Part shown: positions 20,481 to 30,825 of the stretch, piece after piece
Layout of the letters: each line of letters begins with the position of its first letter
How positions within the stretch are numbered: the first letter of the stretch is position 1
Notes under the pieces: model-generated
The model's database searches: none
Told to the model about the DNA's origin: nothing
The model's input: the letters and a program-made list of their open reading frames with translations, nothing else
Translations under genes and position numbers: made by a program
Assembly: GCA_031213475.1 (NCBI GenBank)
Contig: JARUPZ010000012.1
Span: forward strand, 10,188,727 to 10,252,726
Source: Nereocystis luetkeana
Taxonomy: Eukaryota > Sar > Phaeophyceae > Laminariales > Laminariaceae
Reading direction: 5' to 3'
DNA length: 64,000 nt

Positions 20481-20921
20481 TTGGAGGAGGCGGGCAGAAC
20501 AGCCAGTTTTGGGAGGGTCATCAGCTGAAGGAGGAAGACTCACAGTCAGCAGCAGGGGGGGGGGGGAAACCTTATATGCCTAATACGCGTAACGTAGATA
20601 CTATTGGTAGGTGCATCGCTTGAATGGCTATTCCGGCTACTACTACAGCAGCAGCTAGATCATGTGTGCGGCAGTGCTACAGCACGGGCAATTGAGTCGT
20701 TAAAATCGGGAAACATAACATGGTGAGCTTGAACGCCTGCTGCCCCCAAGCTTATCGTTTAGCGCATACTTTTGGAGTGTCTCCAGCATGGATGGATGGA
20801 TGCCTTGCGGTACACGGTGTGGCTGGTAAACGGTGTGGCTTGACAACCCGCCAAAAAAAAAAGTCGATTTGCACTCCTTTACTCCTTTATTTGCGAAATA
20901 CTGTAGGAAATTGGTGTTTGA
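20481..20921. other. Unassigned stretch
   Basis: No gene, no recognised repeat apart from a G-run at 20558-20567. Confidence 0.3.
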
Positions 20922-21010
20922 TTCTTTTAGGACTGCAGTCCCGTTTTGGGGACAAACTACTTACAATTTGAGTGGCTTGTCCCGACAACGGGACAGCAGT
21001 GATAAAAGCG
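20922..21010. mobile_element. MITE-A, diverged copy
   Basis: TTTTAGGACTGCAGTCCCG and GACAACGGGACAGCAG arms flank a short centre. Confidence 0.7.
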
Positions 21011-21126
21011 CCTAAAAGCGCCAAGGATCTGGCGTTCTGTCTCTCCTCGTACTATAAGAAGCTGGGCTTCAAGCATTTAAACTCAAATCGGAGGGAAAGT
21101 AAGCCCCAAGCCCTGGCCAAATTAAG

Positions 21127-21218
21127 AGTTTTAGTACTACTGCAGTGCCGTTTGGGGGACAAACCATTCAAATTCTAAGTAGTTTATCCCCAAAACGGGG
21201 TTACAGTCTTAAAAGCGT
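21127..21218. mobile_element. MITE-A, diverged copy
   Basis: TTTTAGTACTACTGCAGTGC at the left and CCCCAAAACGGGGTTACAG, then CTTAAAAG at the right. Confidence 0.65.
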
Positions 21219-21714
21219 TGCTGCTGTCGTAGCTGTCGCGTACTGCTTGTAGTAGGAGTTCGTTTTTACAGCAGCAGCAGTAAAAGAGTTCACGGATTTG
21301 ACAGCAGTATTGCTGCAATGCTACAGACCGCCGTACCATGGTATATTATTATTATTTCTCTTGCCATCCGACAATGTGCAGCATGATCTTCAACATGGAT
21401 CACTCATAACTTTCCCGAAAGAAGAAATATTATATTCGTACGCATACTGATGTTACTATCGTAATTGCATTTACAGAGCACCGGTACCCGTACAGAGCAT
21501 CGGTACTTGGTACCAGGTACCTGGTATGTATGTATCTATTAATAAGTATTTTTTTCTCTTCTTTCTTGCCGTTCTTTCTGTCTTTTTTTTTCTTGTCTTC
21601 CGTTATTCTCTCTTTTAGCGTAGCCTGGACCCTGGGTTACTGGCGTGTGTATGTCGTGCTTGTCGTATATACTTATTATTACGTAATAAATACCAGGTAC
21701 AAAGTATGTAATCA
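21219..21714. other. AT-rich stretch with clustered CCAGGTA units
   Basis: No gene. Around 21505-21527 there is GGTACCAGGTACCTGGTATG, two opposed 7-bp units, and another unit at 21691. Confidence 0.4.
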
Positions 21715-22020
21715 GGATGTCGACGGGTAGAAAGAACGGTTTAATGTGAAGAATGTAATCAGCACTGACACTACTACTCTGCTGTAGTAGGTGTGTTGGA
21801 TGTCGACGGGTAGAAGAAAGAACACGCGCGCCTTGTTCATACGTGTACCGGGTACCGGAGGATATGTAACTTCACTTACTGCATTACAACAAGGTGGTAT
21901 CTTTATGCCGTGGTTTTGTGACCACAGAACTTGTACCTCCCTATTACAGTAATAGGGTTGATTAGATTCGGCTCGGGCAGGGTGTACTGAATGTCCACCC
22001 TGGCAGAAAGAACACGCACA
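21715..22020 (+). mobile_element. Fragments of LINE-A 3' ends
   Basis: Three short echoes of GATGTCGACGGGTAGAAAGA, followed by partial TGTGAAGAA sequence, lie at about 21715, 21797 and 21980. They look like successive truncated insertions of the same 3' terminus. Confidence 0.6.
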
Positions 22021-22225
22021 CAAGATTTGTGCCACATTCATTCATCCATCCATGCCAAGTACATACTCGTTCATATTAATCCATTCACTATCGTTAATTC
22101 GTGACTGATTGATTCATCCATCCATCTCGTGTCACTAGTTAGTTCAGCTTTCAGTCGCCAGTAAAAAGGACAGAGGAAAGCAGATAGACCAAAGTCATGC
22201 GAAGGTCGTTCTAACTACCTGGTAA

Positions 22226-22337
22226 CTATTACGGGGGACCATAGTTAACAGGACCAAATATTGTTGGTAAAAATAGTTAAATATATAGGTTTTTGTGTAC
22301 AACATAGGTCCTATTAACTATGGTCCTCCGTAATAGT
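22226..22337. mobile_element. MITE-B copy
   Basis: CTATTACGGGGGACCATAG and CTATGGTCCTCCGTAATAG ends. Confidence 0.9.
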
Positions 22338-22394
22338 GCACAACACTGGTATATCGTACTGTACCCTGGTATATCGTATATGATACCTGGTTTT

Positions 22395-22795
22395 TCTCTT
22401 TGATTGCTTCCTTTCGTTTCTCTATTTCATAGAATGTGTATGTCGTCCCTGTCGTATCTATTGATATAATATTGCGGGGGACCATAGTTAACAGGACCTA
22501 TGGTATACATAAAAACCTATATCTTTAAGCATTTTTACTAACAATATTTGGTCCTGTTAACTGTGGCCCCCCGCAAATAGTATGATGACATGGCATCGCA
22601 TTGCCCACTGCTACTGCTGTGCTTACTGCGTACATACCCTGGTGCGTGGCAACGTAGTATTTCTGTGGCGTAGCTTTGTGACCACATAACTTGTACCAGG
22701 TATCTCTTCTAGGGTTGAAGAATCGGCACGGACACTGGTTGTGCTGGATGTCGACGGGTAGAAAGAACGGTTTAATGTGAAGAACACACACACTA
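22395..22795 (+). mobile_element. LINE-A 3' end interrupted by MITE-B
   Basis: The 3' UTR and terminus of LINE-A with its AC tail at 22784-22793. A MITE-B sits inside it at 22468-22580; the uninterrupted sequence GTCGTATCTAGTATGATG is visible at 907-924. A CCAGGTA unit at 22696-22702 is extra relative to all other copies. Confidence 0.85.
22468..22580. mobile_element. MITE-B copy nested in LINE-A
   Basis: TTGCGGGGGACCATAGTTAA and its inverted end CCCCCCGCAA. The insertion point in the LINE reads TCTA/TAG, consistent with a TA target duplication. Confidence 0.85.
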
Positions 22796-22937
22796 AATAC
22801 GGAGTGCGGAGTGTACTATTAATATTTAACATTAATATAAGAGAAGTAATAATTAATACCTTGGTATATATTATTGATACAGACAAAAGACTACCTGGAA
22901 TATTGGTTTAGGAGTATATATATATATATACCTGGTA

Positions 22938-23272
22938 TTTTTTTTTTTTTCCATCCCATTCATTATCTTCGCACATCTTCTTCTCTCTCTCCTTCCAACT
23001 CGTAACTCAGATCCGGGGTCACATAGCAGGCTCTTCTCCCCCCTTCCCGCTACGGTACGTGCCTTCATTTTTATCGCGAGAAGATTTCAGCCTTTTCTTC
23101 CCTCGTCGACTCGCATCGAATTGTGCCTACCCACGCTGCAAGGCGCTTTCAACAATTGAATCCCTTTTTTTATTTTTGCAAATAAAGTCAAAGTCCGACC
23201 CTCCTAGGGCTCGAACCCAGGACTCAAACAAGTAGAATTCGAGGTTAACCACTTGAACCACCGGGGCGACCC
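22938..23272 (-). mobile_element. SINE-A, full length
   Basis: T-run (poly-A tail) at 22939-22951, full body, B box and A box in the usual places, head ending ACCACCGGGGCGAC at 23272. Confidence 0.9.
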
Positions 23273-23288
23273 TAACCCTAACCCTATA
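23270..23288 (+). repeat. Telomere-like repeat abutting a SINE head
   Basis: CCCTAACCCTAACCCTA joins the 5' end of the minus-strand SINE-A without spacer. Confidence 0.85.
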
Positions 23289-23399
23289 TGGGTATTAATA
23301 GTAGGAAGTAGGGAGTGTATTTGACTCATAAATATCTATGCAGGTATAATAGTATTACAATATACCAGGTACAACAAATCGGAGAGGAAAACGATTCTC

Positions 23400-24322
23400 A
23401 ATCGGGGCGAAACCGATTCGTACGGGGTGGAAATTATAACCCCTTTGGCTGATTTCTTATTGGCCAGCGTTCGTGAAGCCGGCGACATCCGGGCGGCTCC
23501 ATCCCCGGACCAGACTGATTCCCATTCATCTGCAACTCCGACGAAACGGGCACGAACATTGTGATATTTTGGGACGATACCGCCCCGCACGGTGTTGAAC
23601 CCCAAACCCATTGGCTGATTATTGATTGGTTAGGGTTCATGGAGCCAGCGGCACCTGGGGGGCATACTCCCCATGACCGCATCAGATATCATTCGATGCA
23701 TCCACCACACGAGTGACTCGGGGACAAAAACGGCGATCTCTCCGGGCGATACCGCCCCGCATGGTAAGGAAACCCCAAAACCTCGAATACGCCATTGATA
23801 CATTGATACGTGGTACAACTTAGGCTGGAGTTGGTGAAGTCAGCGGAGGTACGGTCCCGTCCCCGAATCGGAAAGCTTTCGATAAAACTACAATTTTAAG
23901 GATCGGGGACGGAAGTGGTAATCAACCGGATCGATACCACCAGGCACGGTGATAAAAACCCACCTCCAATGGCCGATTGCTGATTGGTTGGGGTTCGTGA
24001 GGCCAGCGACACTTCGGGGAGTATACGGCCTCATTCCCGGGTCACAAAGCCCCCCACATGTTAACACCTCAACGAATAGGCGACGAAAAAGCTCTTCCCC
24101 CGGATCGATACCACCCCGCACGGTGATGAAACCCCAACTCCAATGGCTGATTGCTGATTGGTTGGGGTTCGGGAGGTCAGCGGCACTTGGGGGAGTATAC
24201 GGCCTCATGCCCGGGTCGCAAAGCCTCCCATATGTTTACAACTCTAACGAATGGGGGACGAAAAATCTTATCCCCCGGGCCGATACCGCCCTGTAAGGTG
24301 TGGAATATCAACTCCGGGTACA
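23400..24322 (+). repeat. Tandem array of about 175-bp units
   Basis: The landmark GATACC-CCCCGCACGGT starts at 23576, 23748, 23933, 24107 and 24282, giving periods of 172, 185, 174 and 175. An earlier diverged unit begins near 23400. Each unit also has GGCTGATTGCTGATTGGTT and a GGGGTTCG-GAG-CCAGCG block. The last unit is split by a hAT element and resumes at 25303. Confidence 0.85.
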
Positions 24323-24330
24323 CGGTATAC

Positions 24331-25294
24331 TAGAGGTGTACCCCGGCGAGAGTACCCGTCACAAACGGGTACTCGGAAAAAAATCAGAACTGAAACCTAA
24401 ACCCGTCGCGGGTAACCCGGGTTTTCAGACAAGATCTAACGGGTTCAACGAGTACTCGGGTAAGGGTACTCGGACAACCCGTTTTCGTTTACGGTCATCA
24501 AGAGGTACCACAAGCGGAGGGCAGGGCGTACTATGACTTGATGTCGAAACGAGAACTACAGTATAGCCACCATCAACCGGCAATAACAGAGAGTCGGGTA
24601 TGCAATCCTAGCAACAAAAAACTACAACACCAAAAGGAAAACAGCTTGCCTTGGTTTTTGTGCTTTTCATTATATGCACTACAGAGTACCAGGTGCCTGG
24701 TACTGCTTTGTGCAGCTGCACAGCATGATGAGTACATGTACAAATATAAAGACATGCCGTACGAGTAGTAGCGTGCGGCATATATATGTAGTCTATGGTT
24801 GCACGAGAAAAAGAAGATACCCACACCTACGTCCCTGAACTGAGCACGTTCAGGTATATACTCATATCGACAGATTGACCGGATGTGCGCCATAGAAGGT
24901 GGGGTCCTCAGGTCTCCATGTCGGGCAGGTGTCATGGCTCGAGCAAAAGAAAGGCATGCCTATGTTGACCCCAAGGATATCGAAGAGCTCAACATCACGG
25001 GCACGCGTATAGAAAAAAAGAGAGAAAAAAACAATATGGACGGGTCATGGTTCAGGGTTCAGGGACCCCGTTTTCTGTCGATTTGAAAGGTTTCTAGAGA
25101 TATTGTGAGGCAATCGAAACGGGGGACATGTCAAACATACGGGTACCCGGGTAGTCGAACCCGTCGACACCAGGGTTTTGGTCACCCCCAGCACCCGCAG
25201 GTTTTAAGTCAAACCCGAAGCCGTCACGGGTTTTCCCCATCCGGGTTGTACCCGCCGGGTAGCCGGGGTTTCAATTATCTGGGGTACACCTCTA
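24331..25294. mobile_element. hAT-type non-autonomous DNA element, 964 bp
   Basis: 14-bp perfect terminal inverted repeats, TAGAGGTGTACCCC at 24331-24344 and its complement at 25281-25294, are flanked by the 8-bp duplication CGGTATAC (24323-24330 and 25295-25302). An 8-bp duplication and TAGRG-type ends are diagnostic of hAT. Subterminal regions are full of CGGGTACCC-like motifs. No transposase ORF is present. It sits inside the 175-bp array. Confidence 0.9.
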
Positions 25295-25302
25295 CGGTAT
25301 AC

Positions 25303-25360
25303 CATTGGTAACTGGGGCTCGTGAAGCCAGCCGACTCCACCCAATCGGAGCGAGGAGTTC
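25303..25360 (+). repeat. Continuation of the 175-bp array after the hAT element
   Basis: CATTGGTAACTGGGGCTCGT, then GAAGCCAGCCGACTCC, matches the middle of the array unit and completes the unit broken at 24322. Confidence 0.75.
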
Positions 25361-25924
25361 AAAAGTTCACACACTAATAAACCTAGATTGAGTACTCGTA
25401 TAGTTCTATTTTTTCAACATCCGAAGTGGTCTTAGTGGCGCAGCCCAGTACGAGCAAGAACCGCGAAGCCCGCCGATTTTGGCGCTTGTGCTTCGAACTA
25501 TACACACATAAATATATACCTGGTACCTGGTATACATATTCCTGGTATATGGTAGGTACACGCCGGGAGGCGAAACGGGAAGAAACTGCAGCAAAAATTC
25601 CAAAATAGCCAAGAAAGGGATGTGATCAAGAGGGGTGTGTATGTGTGTGTCATGCATTAAAATTTACTCGTGCATCCAGCTAGCTAGTTGATAAAATGCA
25701 CCAGATACGCACTCTGGGCTCTGGGGGTGCCCGGGGGTAATACCCTACCAGATATTAATATGTGCCAGTACTACTGTAGTAGTTTGGCCTAAACTACCAC
25801 GTTTAAATGTGCCAGCGGGTACTCCAGAGTTTCTCCCGTATATACATGGCGTTTTTTTTTCGAGCGGGGGGGGGGGGGGGGCGCAATCATTTGTTGTTTG
25901 CCTTACCGTATACGACGGCCCTAT
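25361..25924. other. Unassigned stretch
   Basis: No gene. Contains ACCTGGTACCTGGTATAC at 25519 and a poly-G run at 25864-25880. Confidence 0.3.
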
Positions 25925-26850
25925 ACCTTTCATACCACCCCCCCGGAGTATGCCACTCTGGTGAAGAAAAAATATATATATATTAGAACACCTCCCTCCC
26001 CGATTTACCACCGGGGTACGTTGTATACCACATCCCCTGCGGTGTCACGCCTCATATTCAGTAGTACACCCCCACTATATCGCCCGGGTAATGGCGTGAC
26101 GTGAGTCGCAATACCCCCAGCTGTGGAAGTGTACCACAGCACATTGTGGAGACCAGCAACATGGAGGTGGAGGAGTAGCAAAGCCTTGCGAACTCGCGGC
26201 CCATCGCAGTGCGAAACACTCTTCTTGGACGCCAGCGACTGCTGCTACCGGTACTCAAACTTCGATCACGTGTTTTTGGCGGAAACACACACACCTTCCT
26301 GTGTCTCCTGCTGCTGCAAAGGCCCCTACTGCCCAGCTCACCGACAAGCCAGCGCAGCCGTCTGCAACCAAAGACTCCATTCTTCTACTAGACAAGCCAA
26401 GCACGGCACCTGCTGCTAAGGTCCCCACAACAGATGTGCAACCTGGCAGCAAAAACTCCAGCCACCGCTGCCACACCGCCAGCCACTGCCACCATACCCC
26501 TTACAGTTGTCACACCCCTTGCCGCCTTCCTGGAGCGTGGCAGCAAAACCTCCAACCACTAGCTGATATCACACCCCTTTCATCACACCCTGCCTGCTCA
26601 GAGTATGGCAGAAAAACTCCTTAGCAATCACTGTTATCACACCAATTGTGTATCATACCCCTTAAAGCCTTCCACCCCGGTGATACGCTCCCTCAAATCC
26701 CAAATTGATTACCCACTTTATCACCGTGGTACGCTGTATATCGGACCCACCCCCGGAGTGTAACACACCGGGTGATAAGTGTTTTAGAACCCCAAATGTT
26801 ATCACCGGGGGTGTGGTATACACCGTCGTTCAGGGTATATGGTCGAAAAT
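25925..26850. repeat. Region bounded by diverged direct repeats of about 90 bp
   Basis: A block with CCCCCGGAGTATGCCAC, then TTTACCACCGGGGTACG (25937-26030) recurs in diverged form at 26752-26842. The interior has a proline/threonine/serine frame (26301-26624) without any recognised domain. It may be an old mobile element; the class is undetermined. Confidence 0.35.
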
Positions 26851-26959
26851 TTTTTCACCTTTGACTATGCATCCCTTTCGAGACGGAGCACACTCAATTG
26901 TGGGGGGGCAGTCACCTGGACGAAGTACTATAATAGGTATACCGCTCATTAGGATGGTA

Positions 26960-27430
26960 TGATACCGAACGGAACTGAGACGCCTGCCGCTGACCTGCTC
27001 CAGTGCCTCGCTTTATTACGTGTTTCTCTTCTTCCTGGTGTACGCAGAACAAGTGCAGCATACCAGGAAATAGGAATTGTTTTGACGACTATGTTTCGTC
27101 TACAGGGGGTATTATTTTATTTCTCCCCCTTTTCGCCTCTGTTCTTATTTCTGCTGCTTCTTCCTGGTGCAGTATCGTATTTTGTATCACAGCTCACAGA
27201 CACAGCTCACAGATCTCGACTGCCTCTTGCTCTGTTTCATTTCAGATTTGTTTGCGTTTATCTTGGATGTTCTTGTTCTGATTTTCTGGTCTGTTTTGTG
27301 CTGTCTTCTCGTACCCGGTACGTTGACATTTCACGTATCATACTCCACCATTTGTGATTGTTTTTGGTCTGTGTTTTTTTTCTGTTTTACAGACAGCAGT
27401 ATGTGAACACATAATTATTAATATAATAGT
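26960..27430 (+). other. T-rich stretch, probably a diverged LINE 3' UTR
   Basis: Composition and the ending CAGTATGTGAACACAT resemble the 3' UTR and terminus of the LINE families in this window, but alignment is weak. Confidence 0.35.
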
Positions 27431-27434
27431 ACCT

Positions 27435-27705
27435 GGTGCCCACAGCTGTGCTTACTGCATACCAGGTACGTGGCAACGTAGTATCTCTGTGGCGTAGCTT
27501 TGTGACCACAGAACTTGTATCTCTTCTAGGATTGAAGAATCGGCACGGACACTGGTTGTGCTGGATGTCGACGGGTAGAAAGAAGGGTTTGATGATGTGA
27601 AGAACACACACGTATCTCTCTCTATATTATGGGATAAGGAATCAGCCCGGACACTGGGGGAACTGATGTAGTTGGGTAGAAAGAACGGAAAAGAACACAC
27701 ACGGA
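27435..27705 (+). mobile_element. LINE-A 3' ends, two successive truncated copies
   Basis: 27435-27612 holds the last 170 bp of LINE-A with an ACACAC tail; 27625-27705 repeats the terminus in diverged form with a second AC tail. A CCAGGTA unit at 27462-27468 is extra relative to the antisense copy at 61440-61500. Confidence 0.8.
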
Positions 27706-27947
27706 AGAAGAGCCTTTCTTTTCGATTGTTTCATACTTTTGACATTTCGATTCTTCTCCCTCTGAACTTCCGTTTTCCGTTCATATGCCCCCTTTTCTGT
27801 GTGTCATTTTATGAACAATTCCGTTGGTTTATTTTTTTCCGGTTGTCATCTTACCTTTTCTTTTTTGGTCACCTCACCTCACTCACTCACTCACTCACGT
27901 AAAATGTCATCAAATCACATCGCGTCATTCATACCTGGTACGTAGCA
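27706..27947. other. T-rich stretch
   Basis: No gene; ends in a (CTCA)n run near 27872-27897. Confidence 0.35.
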
Positions 27948-28046
27948 TTAACCCTTTTAGGACCCCAGTACCGTTTTGGGGACAAACTACTAATATTTAG
28001 AGTGTTTTGTCCCCACATATGGGAGTGCGGTTCTAAAAGGGTTGAG
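27948..28046. mobile_element. MITE-A copy
   Basis: TTAACCCTTTTAGGACCCCA at the left and TTCTAAAAGGGTTGA at the right. Confidence 0.8.
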
Positions 28047-28229
28047 AAAATAAAAACGGAGCTGTGTGTGAGATCGAAAAATTACTCGAAACTCAAATCT
28101 TATCTTTGCAGTACTGCACATTAAAAAGGAAACACAGCACGCAATATTGGGCATGCGCCAAATTCAGGTATACCTACTATTAATACCTGGTATGCCTTTT
28201 GAGTCATTCATAAGTAGTTGGTTAGTGGT

Positions 28230-28472
28230 GGGAACGGGGGTACTCTTCTATGTTATAGTTGAGAGGATATACCCGTGGCCATGTTAGTTCAGTTTGCACA
28301 TTGGGTTTAGCTCGTGTGCGCTTTCTTCGTCTCGTGTATTTTGAGGCAGCCGAATTTTCGTTTTTTTCGTTTTTCGGATCTTCCTAGGGCCCCAGCACCT
28401 TTTGTGTGACCACGGACTCCTTCGTCAGAGAGTTAATGTGAGAACAACAACAACAGCAACAACAACAACACT
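28230..28472 (+). mobile_element. LINE-B 3' end with (AAC)n tail
   Basis: T-rich UTR, then GACCACGGACTCC, then GTTAATGTGAGAACAACAAC and further AAC units to about 28472. It is a strongly 5'-truncated copy. Confidence 0.75.
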
Positions 28473-28964
28473 ACATATTGCACTCGGGAAAAAGGCATCC
28501 TGGCCCTCCCTCTGACCGACCAGCGCCCGGCCGTACCTATTGTTGGCTGAAAGAGGTTCCAGATACAGCAGTAGCTGCCCCTCTGCGTGTCTGCTCAAGT
28601 AAGGCTTCACGTGTTATTGGCTTCATTTGTGCTTGCTGTGCCTATAAATAGCTCAACCTGTACCTAAAATATATACCTGGTACGTATTACATTCCCAAGT
28701 AAGAAGCGTATCGAATCCTATTATAATAATAGCCGACAGCCCAGTTTCTTACTTGGTTCTTGAGGGGTATAATATTTGCTAGACGAAGATAACGGAGCCA
28801 CATGTCGGAATTGAAAAACAAAAACTGTTTAGGTCTTAACAGCGGGTTGGGGATACTTTTCGGAAAACAAATAAACATTTTGTCTTCGTTTGTTTCACTT
28901 GATTGGCGTAGACCCCCCTCCAATATACCCAATGTACATACTCGTATACAGTATACAGGTAGGT
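28473..28964. other. Unassigned stretch
   Basis: No supported gene; a weak minus-strand frame at 28687-28932 has no splice or domain support. Confidence 0.3.
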
Positions 28965-29490
28965 TGGGTTGGCGTCAGTTGGCGACGACGCTGTAAAACA
29001 CGCCTCTCACTGCGTGAGCTAGACAACCAGAGTTCCATTTTTGTTTTTGATGTCATCACGGCTGGCGGTCGAGCTAGATCATTTTTGTGCGGGCAGGTCC
29101 GCACAAGGGGGATGATCGTATCACGTACTGTGCATCGGTATATGGTGAGGCATCGACGAGGCAGTTACATCGTAATCCCATTGTACATACCTGGTAGTGA
29201 ACCATTGCTGTCTCTGGAAGTGGCCACACGAATCAATTAATTGACGCTGTCATCCACATGCAAGAAAACCCGCCTAAAACGCGCTTCTCAGTAGGATGTA
29301 GCTCACCCTTCATCCGACTCGCACAACACCTCCCCGCGTTGCGCGCTTGGTGCAAGCAAAGTCTGCTTGATCGGTGAAAACCCGAGCTCCTTCCTGGCGT
29401 TCAATAGTACCAGATAAGTACGTAGGGAGGGGTGCGCGGGTCTATGGTCATACGCCTACGGCCATGCATGGTAATCATCCCCCCCCCCCC
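28965..29490 (+). mobile_element. LINE-E 3' end, copy 1, poly-C tail
   Basis: Shares GTTGGCGTC-GTTGGC-ACGAC, TAGGATG-AGCTCACCCTTC and GGTCTATGGTCATACG blocks with copy 2 and with the minus-strand copies at 54164, 58900 and 59790. It ends GCCATGCATGGTAATCAT followed by about 14 C. Coding remnants in the better copy near 58.9-59.3 kb (MTKASNKYVRPPLAHSQ) show this is the terminal part of a LINE. Confidence 0.7.
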
Positions 29491-29504
29491 CCTCTTATTG
29501 TTTA

Positions 29505-30020
29505 TAGGTTGGGTTGGCGTCGGTTGGCAACGACACAGTAAAACATGCCGCTCACTACGTGAGCTAGACAACCAGGGTACCGTTTTTTTTTGTTTTGTTT
29601 TTTTGGCGGTCGCCCACTGCTGGTTGTCGAGTTAGATCATTTGTGCGAGGGGTAAAGAACCTTTACTCCGCACAAGGGAATTGATCGTTTCACGTAGTGT
29701 TCAAGGTATGGCACCCAAGAGGCAGTTACATAGTACTCCCATTGCTGTCTCTGGAAATGCCTACACCGGAAATTAAATCAACTCATTGAAGCTGTCGTCC
29801 ATATGCAAGTCCGCCTCATAAGCGGTTCTCAGTAGGATGCAGCTCACCCTTCATGCGACTCGCCAGACACCTCACGGCGCTTCGCGCTTGGTGCAAGCAA
29901 TGTCTGCCTGGTCGGTGAAAACCCGACATGCTCCGTCCCGGCATTGTAGGGATGCGAGGGTCTATGGTCATACGACTACGGCCATGCATGAGATCGAGTA
30001 CATCTCTCCTATCGAGTACA
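29505..30020 (+). mobile_element. LINE-E 3' end, copy 2, poly-C tail
   Basis: Same blocks in the same order as copy 1, ending GGCCATGCATGAGATCGAGT, then a C-run at about 30022-30031. Head-to-tail arrangement of two copies. Confidence 0.7.
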
Positions 30021-30469
30021 CCCCCCCCCCTGTGTCTGGGACTCGAAAAAAACAAAAGTGGGGTGTCGGCCTTTTTTTTCCCGTGTGCCCTTGGGGTTCT
30101 TTTCTCATTGGGCGCCTGTGTAGCAATACACCTTCTCTCCCCGAACAGGGTGAGCTCTACATGTATCATATGTACATTTACGTTGGTGTTCTTTTCTTGA
30201 TGAGTTCGTGGGGTCACCTGACTTAACAGTCGCGAAGGTCCTACTGCCGTATTGCCTTGTATTTCAGTTTTTTTTTCCCCATGAAAATACTTTGAGATGA
30301 GCCATTTACACAGGTACAGAGTTGAAGCCGGAAAATAGGTGAAGCCCAACTTGAGTACACAGAGAGGTGTACCTGGAACCTTTCATCCAACAACAGGCAC
30401 GATCGAGCGCTGGTCAGCCAGAGGGAGGGTCAGGAACCCTTCACCCAAGTGCAACTGCACGTAGAATTC
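30021..30469. other. Unassigned stretch
   Basis: No supported gene; T-run at 30268. Confidence 0.3.
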
Positions 30470-30473
30470 CTAG

Positions 30474-30821
30474 TGTGTAGGTGTTACCTACTGAGCTACA
30501 GTATAGGGGTAAAATATCGATAGATTACGCAGCCCAGGGTAATATTTACAACACTCTCCCCCCCTCTGAACGGCGGGGTCTTTGGGGCGTCGGTACCGTA
30601 TACGGCCGCACGCTGACCTACCCGCTTCGTTTCGATACCTGGGGAACCAGGGAGATAAATGTGTCTCTACGGACCGCGCGCGCAAGCGCTTCTCGAAAAG
30701 AAACGGTCGAAGTGAGATTCGAACCCGTGTCCTCGACGACGTCAAATGTGAAGGTGTTACCTACTGAGCTATAGGGGTAAAATATCGACCGATTACTCAG
30801 CCCAGGGTGATCCTGACAACA
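30474..30821 (-). mobile_element. TRIM (mini LTR element) with tRNA-like promoter, looks whole
   Basis: Two terminal repeats of 75-80 bp, 30747-30821 (5' LTR) and 30474-30553 (3' LTR), flank a 193-bp interior. CTAG stands at both borders (30470-30473 and 30822-30825), a 4-bp target duplication. On the minus strand the 3' LTR is preceded by the purine tract AGAGGGGGGGAGAG (30554-30567), as in LTR elements. Near the end of the 5' LTR lies TAGCTCAGTAGG (plus-strand 30760-30771) and 45 nt further, in the leader, GGGTTCGAATCTC (30714-30726): the spacing and sequence of tRNA A and B boxes. There is no coding sequence; it must depend on another element. It appears structurally complete. Confidence 0.8.
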
Positions 30822-30825
30822 CTAG

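Noticed and set aside
23400-24330. CRISPR array
   Set aside because: The units are about 175 bp, diverged throughout, without short conserved repeats and unique spacers; the genome is eukaryotic.
26301-26624. Proline/threonine-rich protein gene
   Set aside because: No splice sites, no domain, and flanking diverged repeats suggest a non-coding repeat interior.
29430-29480. 5S rRNA-like start CCTACGGCCATGCATG
   Set aside because: Only about a dozen bases resemble the 5' end of 5S rRNA; the rest is the LINE-E 3' end, and no internal 5S promoter blocks follow.
30480-30790. Simple tRNA-derived SINE at this position
   Set aside because: Direct terminal repeats, a purine tract, a CTAG duplication and a separate solo repeat with its own duplication fit a TRIM better.
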